This document shows positions 23,820 through 31,019 of a stretch of 42,189 nucleotides of DNA, in pieces; the first letter of the stretch is position 1; the number at the start of each line of letters is the position of its first letter. Source of the DNA: a virus. The notes beneath the pieces are model-generated. The model made no database searches, had not been told where the DNA came from, and was given only the letters and a program-made list of their open reading frames with translations. Made by a program: the position numbers and the translations under genes. The DNA lies in the IMG/VR virus record IMGVR_UViG_3300025674_000095, positions 1-42,189 of that record; one strand, 5' to 3'.

Positions 23820-24256
23820 TACTTAATACCCAGTTCGTCTTCGGTGATGATTTTAAATTTCCATTGACGATCTTCACAGAATTCTTGAGCAACTTTCCAT
23901 TTTGCTTGATTTCTCACCCATTCAGTCACTTCATAGATGTAACCTTTAGTTTTTTTCTTTTGGACCTTTGGTTCAATCGTTTGTTTTTTTGGTTTAACTT
24001 CAATAATATACTTTTGTATTCTTCCATCATTCTCGCGGACTTTGATATAAAAATCTGGAAAATATCTATGGATTTTATTATCTAGTGGTGAACGATATGG
24101 GAGAGCAATTTCTTCACTTCCCCACTCAAGAATGTTTTCGTTTGTATCACAATATTTCATAAAACGGCGCTCCCACAAAGATCTATAAACAATATTTGTG
24201 GGATCGCCTTTATACTTTTGGGGATACGATGGTTGATATTTTCCTCTATATGCCAT
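23819..24256 (-). CDS. 4: Head completion protein gp4
   Basis: 145 residues (T4 gp4 has 150). NIVYRSLWERRFMKYCDTNENIL, EIALPYRSPLDNKIHRYFPDFYI and YIIEVKPKKQT form the nuclease-like core: E in WERRF, D in FPDF and E-x-K in IEVKP. Gp4 acts after DNA packaging to finish the head for tail joining. A minus-strand CTAAATA motif lies 34 bases upstream of its start. It is the first gene of the four-gene minus-strand run. Confidence 0.88.
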   Translation of the reverse strand: MAYRGKYQPSYPQKYKGDPTNIVYRSLWERRFMKYCDTNENILEWGSEEIALPYRSPLDNKIHRYFPDFYIKVRENDGRIQKYIIEVKPKKQTIEPKVQKKKTKGYIYEVTEWVRNQAKWKVAQEFCEDRQWKFKIITEDELGIK

Positions 24257-24297
24257 CTAAATAATTATAATAAAAAAGAGTAGTCATAGGTATTTAG
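24257..24297. promoter_or_regulatory. Interlocked divergent late promoter pair (two CTAAATA motifs)
   Basis: Plus strand: CTAAATA at 24257-24263, 35 bases before GTG 24299. Minus strand: CTAAATA at 24297-24291, 34 bases before ATG 24256. Each motif lies next to the start codon of the other gene, so the two transcripts would overlap in antisense for about 15 bases at their 5' ends. Confidence 0.55.
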
Positions 24298-24298
24298 A

Positions 24299-25078
24299 GT
24301 GCCATTCCCAATACAACCAAGCACAGCGAAAAGATTATTTGGAAATTTAGCACAATCTTCTCACTATGAAGTTAGATTTCAAATACCAAGTAGAGTAGTT
24401 TCATACTTGGCACGCCGTGGAGTGTCTCCATTTTACTGCATTAGTGATTTTGGTTTATTGTGCACATCTACAACACTACCAACGTCTGCATTTGCAACTT
24501 CTGAAGTAACTCCATATGTTGGCATTCGCGAAAAAATTGCCCACACTAGAATGTATAATAATATTGTAATGGAGTTTTATGTTGATAGTAGATATGATAC
24601 AATTAAAGTTTTAGAACACTGGATGGATTTTATTTCTAGTGGATCTGATAATGAGACTAATAAAATTAGAAGTGATTATTACATACGGATGCAATATCCA
24701 GATGATTATAAATCCACTGAAACTAAAATTATAAAATTTGATAGAGATTATAGACGTGAAATTGAATATACATTTAAAGGTATGTTCCCACAATCTCTCA
24801 CATCTATACCAGTTTCTTATGCTGGATCTGATGTTTTAAAAGTATCTGCTACATTTGAATATGATAGGTACATTGCTGGCAAAACAACTAGTCTGTCTCT
24901 TTTTAGAATGGAGAATGAAAATAAAGATCCTACAAATAGACCATCAAGAATACCAATGAATGCTGGACAATCCGGATTAACTGGAGTTGTTTATAGACCT
25001 GCTGATTTATCTCCAGCGGAAGCAATAGTTCAAGGTGAATTATACACCTCTTTAACTGGATCTCAAAAAGCAATCTAA
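24299..25078 (+). CDS. Tail tube/baseplate initiator-like protein (gp54-like)
   Basis: 259 residues from GTG 24299. STAKRLFGNLAQSSHYEVRFQIPSRVV, TTLPTSAFATSEVTPYVGIREKIAHTRMYNNIVMEFYVD and EHWMDFISSG show the gp19-like tail-tube fold shared by gp19, gp48 and gp54. The pattern of a P-S-F/A loop followed by YVG is typical. As gp48 is already present, the best call is a gp54-like tube initiator. Transcription probably starts at the late motif at 24257. Confidence 0.65.
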   Translation: MPFPIQPSTAKRLFGNLAQSSHYEVRFQIPSRVVSYLARRGVSPFYCISDFGLLCTSTTLPTSAFATSEVTPYVGIREKIAHTRMYNNIVMEFYVDSRYDTIKVLEHWMDFISSGSDNETNKIRSDYYIRMQYPDDYKSTETKIIKFDRDYRREIEYTFKGMFPQSLTSIPVSYAGSDVLKVSATFEYDRYIAGKTTSLSLFRMENENKDPTNRPSRIPMNAGQSGLTGVVYRPADLSPAEAIVQGELYTSLTGSQKAI

Positions 25079-25081
25079 ATA
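25075..25081 (+). promoter_or_regulatory. T4-type late promoter motif CTAAATA
   Basis: CTAAATA followed by TTTTTACAT, 22 bases before the gp26 ATG at 25104. The stop codon of the preceding gene (25076-25078) is inside the motif. Confidence 0.6.
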
Positions 25082-25103
25082 TTTTTACATATTATAAAAT
25101 ATT

Positions 25104-25823
25104 ATGCCTTTACCAAAAGTATCTACGCCAACATATGAGTTGGAAATTCCTTCATTAAAAAAGAAAATTAAGTACAGACCATTTCTTGTCAAGGAAGAAA
25201 AAATACTAATCATTGCTATGGAAAGTGATGATCCTAAGCAAATTGCATCTGCTGTAAAGGATGTTATTGGAAATTGTATTCTGACAAGAGGAATTAAAGT
25301 TGATTCTCTTGCAACTTTTGATATTGAGTATCTGTTTTTAAATATTAGAGGTAAGTCTGTTGGTGAAACCGCAGATGTTTTAATTACATGTCCAGATGAT
25401 GGAAAAACACAAGTTCCCATGAGTATTGATCTGGATGATATTAAAGTTGAAGTTAGTGATGATCACACTAGAGATATTAAGTTGGATGATGACTTAAGTG
25501 TGCGAATGAGGTATCCATCCATGAATGAATTTATTAAAAATAATTTTACCAATAAATCTGATATTACCGTAGATGATACATTCTCTGTAATTTCTTCATG
25601 TATTGAACAAATTTACAATGAAGAGGAATCTTGGTCTGCAAAAGATTGCACTAAAAAAGAACTTGTTGAGTTTATTGAATCCTTGAGTTCAAAGCAGTTT
25701 AAACAGATTGAAAAGTTTTTTGATACCATGCCAAAGTTGAGGCATGTAATTAAAGTATTAAATCCAAATACTGGTGTTGAAAATGAAATAGTAATGGAGG
25801 GTTTAACGTCTTTTTTCGCCTAG
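25104..25823 (+). CDS. 26: Baseplate hub protein gp26 / tail assembly chaperone (frameshifted form likely)
   Basis: 239 residues. MPLPKVSTPTYELEIPS, FLVKEEKILIIAMESDD, CILTRGIKVDSLATFDIEYLFLNIRGKSVGE and LITCPDDG match the T4 gp26 family (about 207-241 residues), which also covers related tail chaperones. The last codons read TCT TTT TTC GCC TAG. T TTT TTC (25811-25817) is a -1 slippery heptamer, followed eight bases later by an 8-bp hairpin. A -1 shift adds 60 residues, giving about 298. This matches the lambda G/GT plan, with a probable tape measure gene next. Confidence 0.85.
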   Translation: MPLPKVSTPTYELEIPSLKKKIKYRPFLVKEEKILIIAMESDDPKQIASAVKDVIGNCILTRGIKVDSLATFDIEYLFLNIRGKSVGETADVLITCPDDGKTQVPMSIDLDDIKVEVSDDHTRDIKLDDDLSVRMRYPSMNEFIKNNFTNKSDITVDDTFSVISSCIEQIYNEEESWSAKDCTKKELVEFIESLSSKQFKQIEKFFDTMPKLRHVIKVLNPNTGVENEIVMEGLTSFFA

Positions 25824-25850
25824 CGATGACACATGAAAATCTTGTGTCAT
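25811..25850 (+). promoter_or_regulatory. Programmed -1 ribosomal frameshift signal
   Basis: Slippery T TTT TTC at 25811-25817, in phase with the gp26 frame. The spacer 25818-25825 holds the gp26 stop TAG. The hairpin is ATGACACA (25826-25833), a nine-base loop, TGTGTCAT (25843-25850), a perfect 8-bp stem. After a -1 shift, reading continues open from 25817 to the stop at 25997. The stem also covers the only ATG of the second frame. Confidence 0.7.
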
Positions 25851-25999
25851 ATTATAAAATAAATTTTTCCTTGATTCAGCACCATAAATATTCATTGACG
25901 GATTTAGAAAATATGATTCCTTGGGAAAGGGAAATATATGTTTCTCTACTTCAACAATATATTGAAGAAGAAAATCTAAAGAACGGTAATGGCACCTAA
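25826..25999 (+). CDS. Small second-frame chaperone extension (frameshift product domain)
   Basis: 57 residues if started at ATG 25826; 60 added residues if read by -1 frameshift from gp26. It reads MTHENLVSYYKINF, then HHKYSLTDLENMIPWEREIYVSLL and QQYIEEENLK: a helical unit with an L-x2-M-x-PWE core, like the T part of tail chaperones that follow the first gene in many phages. The hairpin hides its ATG, so shifted translation is the likelier route. It overlaps the next gene by 11 bases. A link to T4 gp51 is possible only by position. Confidence 0.65.
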   Translation: MTHENLVSYYKINFSLIQHHKYSLTDLENMIPWEREIYVSLLQQYIEEENLKNGNGT

Positions 26000-27791
26000 T
26001 AACCCTCTACTTTCAAGTTCACCACTAAATCAACAATCCAGACAAGGTATTGTTGGATCTGGTGGTGCAGGATTTCAGGGAGTAGGTGCATCGGCAGCAG
26101 GATTTGTAACTCCTCAATCAACTGTAAGTGCTGAAGATATCAAAACTCTGCAAGTAACTGAGCAGAATCAAGAAATTTTAAATGGAATTAATTTTGGTTT
26201 AAATGGAGTTAGGCAAGATATTAATTCTTTAAATAATGGTTTAGTTGAAATATCGACATTAATACAAAACGATGCCGCTAGTGAACAAAGATTCTTACTA
26301 AATGAACAGGAAAGAGAAAGAATATTATCTGAACAAGAAGTAAGAACTGGAAAAGAAAGTGTAATTGAGAAAAAGATTGATTCTGCATTTAGTTCAGCAG
26401 CTTCTAGGGTATCTACTAAAGTTAGAAGTTTATTTGATAGAGTCGGTCAGGCTATTCTTTATCTTTTTGGTGGTTGGATAGCAACTAAGTATGCCGAATT
26501 ACTAGAAGCAGAAGGTAAAGATAATGTAGATTTAGTCCAACAAATAAAATCGCAAATTGCTGAGGGATCTAAAAGTTTCCTTAATTCATTTATATTACTT
26601 GGTGGTGGATTTTCAAAAGTAATTAGTAAAATTCTTAGTCTTGGTAAAAATATAGGGTCGTTTTTACTTAAAAAACCTTTTGAAGCTTTGTGGAACTTAG
26701 GATCATCAATTACTAGTAGATTTACTGGAAATAGGAGTTCTAATACTCCACCACCTTCTACACCAGGAGGACCAAAACCACAAGGTCCTAAATCTGGGGG
26801 ACCTAAGATTTCAGGTGGATTTGGAACTGCTCTTTCTGCAGGTGCGGAGGCTTTAACTGGTAATTATGTAGAGGCAGGTCTTGGTGCAGCAGCATTTATT
26901 CCTGGTTGGCCAGGAAAAATTGCTAAGGTTGCTTTTTGGGGTGAACAAGTACTTGATATGTTTGGGAAGGGATTTTTAGGAAATGAATCTGAAAACCCCA
27001 AAAAAGAATCAGAAGAACCTGCCATGATGGTTAAACCTGATACTGCAGGTGGTGAAGTTAAAGTGGAAGCAAATCCCACTAAACCTGATACTGCAGGTGG
27101 TGAAGTTAAAGTGGAAGCAAATCCCACTAAACCTGATACTGCAGGTGGTGAAGTTAAAGTGGAAGCAAATCCTGCTAAAGCAGATTTTAAAGAATTAAAG
27201 GAGGATGATAAAGAAGAACGTTCTAGTAGTACTCCCTCCACAATTAATACTAGTGCTTTATTTAATAAAGACGATTCTGAAAAAGGAACTATATTTGGAT
27301 TTGATACAAAATCACTATTTTCTTCATCGTCAAGTGATTCTTCACAATCGTCCACAGAAAAAGCATCAGTAGAACCTCAAGAAAAAGCATCAGTAGAACC
27401 TCAAGAAAAAGCATCAGTAGAACCTCAAGAAAAAGCACTTCCAAATGTAGGTGCATCTGAACAAAGTTCTCCAGAAATGAATACACAGGAAGATCCTGAT
27501 TCATCTGATGCTGCACGATATATTGAGGCGGAAAAAAATATAAATGCTCCTCCAGTTGTTGCAAGTTCCGAAAATGTGCAAGCACCACCAAAAGAAGTAA
27601 ATCCTTTACCTGAATTAAAAGAACCACCAGTTCAGGTAGTAAGTATGAATTCTGGTGGATCACAAAGTCCAATGCCAGTTAGTATTCCTGGATCTAATGA
27701 GTCAATAACAGATATTCCTTTGATTTCATCTTCAAATCCAGAAAACTTCTATACATTATATTCATTGCATTCTTATAATGTGGTAGTATAA
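25989..27791 (+). CDS. Probable tail tape measure protein (gp29-like position)
   Basis: 600 residues, close to T4 gp29 (590). Residues about 45-135 are a coiled-coil-like helical region (EDIKTLQVTEQNQEIL, NEQERERILSEQE). A hydrophobic stretch follows at about 150-240 (AILYLFGGWIATKY, SFILLGGGFSKVISKILSL). The second half is low complexity, with three 16-residue repeats (KPDTAGGEVKVEANPT) and three 8-residue repeats (EKASVEPQ). Its place after the frameshift chaperone is where tape measure genes sit. There is weak similarity to the hub protein at 27793 in the GW-x3-KY segment. A hub protein is the alternative. Confidence 0.5.
   Translation: MAPNNPLLSSSPLNQQSRQGIVGSGGAGFQGVGASAAGFVTPQSTVSAEDIKTLQVTEQNQEILNGINFGLNGVRQDINSLNNGLVEISTLIQNDAASEQRFLLNEQERERILSEQEVRTGKESVIEKKIDSAFSSAASRVSTKVRSLFDRVGQAILYLFGGWIATKYAELLEAEGKDNVDLVQQIKSQIAEGSKSFLNSFILLGGGFSKVISKILSLGKNIGSFLLKKPFEALWNLGSSITSRFTGNRSSNTPPPSTPGGPKPQGPKSGGPKISGGFGTALSAGAEALTGNYVEAGLGAAAFIPGWPGKIAKVAFWGEQVLDMFGKGFLGNESENPKKESEEPAMMVKPDTAGGEVKVEANPTKPDTAGGEVKVEANPTKPDTAGGEVKVEANPAKADFKELKEDDKEERSSSTPSTINTSALFNKDDSEKGTIFGFDTKSLFSSSSSDSSQSSTEKASVEPQEKASVEPQEKASVEPQEKALPNVGASEQSSPEMNTQEDPDSSDAARYIEAEKNINAPPVVASSENVQAPPKEVNPLPELKEPPVQVVSMNSGGSQSPMPVSIPGSNESITDIPLISSSNPENFYTLYSLHSYNVVV
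27033..27176 (+). repeat. Three 48-bp tandem coding repeats
   Basis: Units at 27033-27080, 27081-27128 and 27129-27176, nearly identical in DNA; only the last few bases of the third differ. Each encodes KPDTAGGEVKVEANPT or, at the end of the third, NPA. Whole-codon units can expand or contract without breaking the frame. Confidence 0.85.
27357..27428 (+). repeat. Three 24-bp tandem coding repeats
   Basis: Units at 27357-27380, 27381-27404 and 27405-27428 encode EKASVEPQ each; a partial fourth (EKA) follows. They are identical at DNA level, which points to recent slippage. Confidence 0.85.
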
Positions 27792-27792
27792 T

Positions 27793-29700
27793 ATGGCAGA
27801 ATCTTCAACAGTATCGGCAACAATTAGACAACAATCCAGTATTGGTAATATAAGATCTTCTATTGGGGGGATCGGTTCTTCTACATCTCAGGTAGAAACT
27901 ACGATTGGATCAATTAAATCATCATTGCAAAATAAAACCAAAACTAGAGATGCAATTATAAAAAGAACTCAGTTTTTGAAATTTAGAAGAGATGAGCAAA
28001 AAATAAGGGGAGAAAAAGAAGCACAAATTGAAGCATCTGGGGTTAAATCTGGAGTACCAATTCCTGGTGCAAAAACAATCCAAAGTGTTGGAGGTAGTTT
28101 TTTAGACAGAATATTAAAATTTATAGGTTGGACTGCACTAGGATGGTTAGTTGAAAACTATCCTACTTGGGAAGCAATGGGTAGAGATTTTATAATTAGA
28201 GTAGATAAATTGAGAGATGCTTTACAAAGAATTCCTGGACAAATATTATCAATTTATAGAAGTTTTGGAAAAGTATTGACTGCATATAAAGATAATCTTT
28301 TTTCACTTGATTTATTTGATTCATCAAAAAGAGTTTATGAAGCAACTGAGGAATTGGGAGCGAATTGGGATGCACTGACACAATCGTTCCAAGATGCTAC
28401 AGGAGCATTTACAGAACCGACAGGTGTTGATATTCCCTCAACTGATGAAACAGTAGAAGAAACTGAACAACGGATAAGTGAAGGTGGAACTCCTCAGTAT
28501 ACATCTGAGGGTGGAGAAAAAATAATTGATCCTGGTGGTGCAGATTATGGAGAATATATACCAGGTGCTGAGGGATCAAGAGGTAAGGCTCGTGTTCATG
28601 GTGCTGATGGAAGAACAAGAGGTCATACTGGTGAAGATTATGCAATGCCTATTGGAACACCATTAACACTATTAATGGGTGGTAAAGTGGTTGATGTTGA
28701 AACAAATGTCTCTAAAGGTGGTGGATATGGTAAATTTGTTGTAGTTCAATTAGAGAATGGTAATTATATAAAATTAGCACACTTAAATTCCGTAAATGTT
28801 AGAGTTGGAGAAGAGGTTGGTGCTGGAACTGGTCCAAATGGAACTGCAAAAGTTCTTGGATTTAGTGGAGATACTGGATTGTCAAGTGGTCCTCACTTAC
28901 ACTTAGATTACTCTACTGGTTATGATCCATCCACTGCCGCTGTATCTGGAACTATGAATCCAGCATCACTAATTAATAGTGGAGCTCTTGTAAAAGGAAA
29001 AGACGTAAAGAAAGTAAAGACTAGTCAACCTGCACCCCCACCACCACCAACATCACAACCACAACAAACAATGATGGGTCAACCAACACCAAAAGGTGGA
29101 AAATTATCGATGAAACAATTGGTTAATGTGGCAAGACAAGCTGGTTTTACTGAAGAAAATGCGATTATTGCTGCTGCAATTGCAATGGGAGAATCTGGAG
29201 GTAAGAGTGACTCACACAATACAAAATATCCAGATAATTCATATGGTCTTTGGCAAATTAATATGTTGGATGAACCTGGATATATGCTTGGTGAAGAGAG
29301 GAGGAAAAAATTTGGATTAAAATCAAACAAAGATTTGTTTGATCCACTAACTAATGCCAAAGCAGCATTTGCAATTTCTGGTGGATCTAAATTTGGAGCC
29401 TGGTCGGTTTTTTCGCAAGGAATATATAAAGATTATCTACCTGAAGCAAGAAAAGCAGCATCTTCTCCACAGATGACTTCAGCAAAAGCATCTTCCCAAT
29501 CTTCAATGGATAGAAGTATTACTCCAGATAGAAGAGGTAAGACAGTCGTTGTTGATAGTGGGGGTGGTGGTGGAGCACCACAAATGCCCCAATCATCTGC
29601 AGGTAAATCCAAAGACAGTGGTGGAAGAGAACAAAACTTCCTATCTATGTTAAATAACTTTATGAAACAAAAACTAATGCTCGACCTAAGTTACCTATAA
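27793..29700 (+). CDS. Baseplate hub protein with M23 peptidase and lysozyme-like domains
   Basis: 635 residues. N-terminal part: a helical region with an amphipathic segment (FLDRILKFIGWTALGWLVENYPTW). Middle: an M23 metallopeptidase domain with H277 in GHTGEDYAM (H-x3-D) and H368-L-H370 in GPHLHLDY, expected to bind zinc and cut peptide cross-links of peptidoglycan. C-terminal: a lysozyme/transglycosylase-like domain with E467 in MGESGG and YGLWQINM. It likely opens the cell wall during infection. This arrangement replaces the lysozyme that T4 keeps in gp5. The proline-rich stretch at about 415-430 is a linker. Confidence 0.75.
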   Translation: MAESSTVSATIRQQSSIGNIRSSIGGIGSSTSQVETTIGSIKSSLQNKTKTRDAIIKRTQFLKFRRDEQKIRGEKEAQIEASGVKSGVPIPGAKTIQSVGGSFLDRILKFIGWTALGWLVENYPTWEAMGRDFIIRVDKLRDALQRIPGQILSIYRSFGKVLTAYKDNLFSLDLFDSSKRVYEATEELGANWDALTQSFQDATGAFTEPTGVDIPSTDETVEETEQRISEGGTPQYTSEGGEKIIDPGGADYGEYIPGAEGSRGKARVHGADGRTRGHTGEDYAMPIGTPLTLLMGGKVVDVETNVSKGGGYGKFVVVQLENGNYIKLAHLNSVNVRVGEEVGAGTGPNGTAKVLGFSGDTGLSSGPHLHLDYSTGYDPSTAAVSGTMNPASLINSGALVKGKDVKKVKTSQPAPPPPPTSQPQQTMMGQPTPKGGKLSMKQLVNVARQAGFTEENAIIAAAIAMGESGGKSDSHNTKYPDNSYGLWQINMLDEPGYMLGEERRKKFGLKSNKDLFDPLTNAKAAFAISGGSKFGAWSVFSQGIYKDYLPEARKAASSPQMTSAKASSQSSMDRSITPDRRGKTVVVDSGGGGGAPQMPQSSAGKSKDSGGREQNFLSMLNNFMKQKLMLDLSYL

Positions 29701-31019
29701 TGGATGCAACTAAAAAATCGGAATATGATGAAATTATTTTAGAATCAAATGATCAAAGTCAATCTGTTGATATAAGTAAAGGGACCATTGCCTTTGAATA
29801 CTTTGAAGATATTTTTTCTCCAGTAATTACTGCGAGAATTAAAGTTGTGAATACTGGAGATAGCATAGAAAAGGATGGTGTAAAACAATCAATTTACAAT
29901 GGACTTCCATTAAGAGGTGGTGAAAGAGTTTCGATAAAGGTAAGAGCAAATACGACATCAAATATTGATTTAGATTTTTCCTCAAAGGTTGAAGATTACT
30001 TTTATGTTTCTTCTGTAAGTGATGTCATTTCTGAGCAGGACAAAGAATCTTTTACACTACAATTGGTATCAAGAGAAGCAATTACAAATGAAACTTCTAG
30101 AGTAGTAAAAAAATATCCAACTTCATTGAGTATAGATGGTTCTGTGGAAAAGATATTAAAGGAGGTTTTACAGACTAAAAAAATAGGGACTATTGATAAA
30201 ACATCTAATAAGTATGGTTTTATTGGAAACATGAGAAAACCATTCACAGTTTTGACTTGGTTAGCATCAAAAGGTGTTCCATTAACATCTGGAGATGGAA
30301 CTGCTGGATTTTTATTTTATCAAACAAAATCTGGATTTCAATTTAGATCCATTGATGAATTGAATAAGCAGAAAGCAAAGGCCGTTTATACATATACAGA
30401 AAAAAATGAAACTTTTAGTCCTGATGGTAAAAAAGTGGATAATGATTTTAAGATTTTAAATTACTTCGTCGATAGAAATTCAGATCTGTTAGAAAAATTA
30501 AGACTTGGAACATATGCAACACAAAGAATGTATTTTAATCCATTAGATTTTTCTTTCACATCTCCGGAAAAAGGGTTATTTAAACACGGAGACTATGATA
30601 AAAAGACTGAAAATCTTGGAGACAGATTAAAATTGCCAAAAATTGGAGATGGATCTGATAAAACTTTAGGTGACATACCATCAAGAATGATCACTCAAGT
30701 TTTGGATATTGGGACTATGGACAAAGATGTATCCGTTGACGAGAATTCAGATCCTAAAAAATATCAATCTCAAGCATTAATGAGATATAACACATTAATG
30801 ACACAAAGAATTAATATGATGATTCCACTAAACACTAATTTAAGTGCTGGTGATTTAGTAGAATGTAATTTTCCAAGAGCAAGTTCCTCAGACGAGCAAG
30901 AATTTGATAGGGAAACAAGTGGTCTATATATGATAAAAGAATTATGTCACCATTTTGATGTAAAAAATTCTTATACATCTTTAAAATTGGTAAGAGATAG
31001 TTACGGACAGAAAAAATGA
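29700..31019 (+). CDS. 27: Baseplate hub protein gp27-like
   Basis: 439 residues (T4 gp27 has 391). SVDISKGTIAFEYFEDIFSPVITARIKVVNTGD, GGERVSIKVRAN, DKESFTLQLVSREAI and a late YMIKELCHHFD give the order of strands in the hub tube-like domains of the gp27/VgrG-gpD family. It would form the trimeric hub that holds the gp5 spike. The start overlaps the previous stop (TAATG), and the end overlaps gp5 by four bases (ATGA). Confidence 0.7.
   Translation: MDATKKSEYDEIILESNDQSQSVDISKGTIAFEYFEDIFSPVITARIKVVNTGDSIEKDGVKQSIYNGLPLRGGERVSIKVRANTTSNIDLDFSSKVEDYFYVSSVSDVISEQDKESFTLQLVSREAITNETSRVVKKYPTSLSIDGSVEKILKEVLQTKKIGTIDKTSNKYGFIGNMRKPFTVLTWLASKGVPLTSGDGTAGFLFYQTKSGFQFRSIDELNKQKAKAVYTYTEKNETFSPDGKKVDNDFKILNYFVDRNSDLLEKLRLGTYATQRMYFNPLDFSFTSPEKGLFKHGDYDKKTENLGDRLKLPKIGDGSDKTLGDIPSRMITQVLDIGTMDKDVSVDENSDPKKYQSQALMRYNTLMTQRINMMIPLNTNLSAGDLVECNFPRASSSDEQEFDRETSGLYMIKELCHHFDVKNSYTSLKLVRDSYGQKK

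Noticed and set aside
25826-25850. Hairpin read as a transcription terminator after gp26
   Set aside because: No T-run follows directly (ATTATAAAATAAA), and its position eight bases after a slippery heptamer fits frameshift stimulation better.
25883-25890. CATAAATA as a late promoter for the probable tape measure gene
   Set aside because: It lies inside the frameshifted frame, about 98 bases before the next start, outside the 21-38 base range of the other copies. Left as possible but unsupported.
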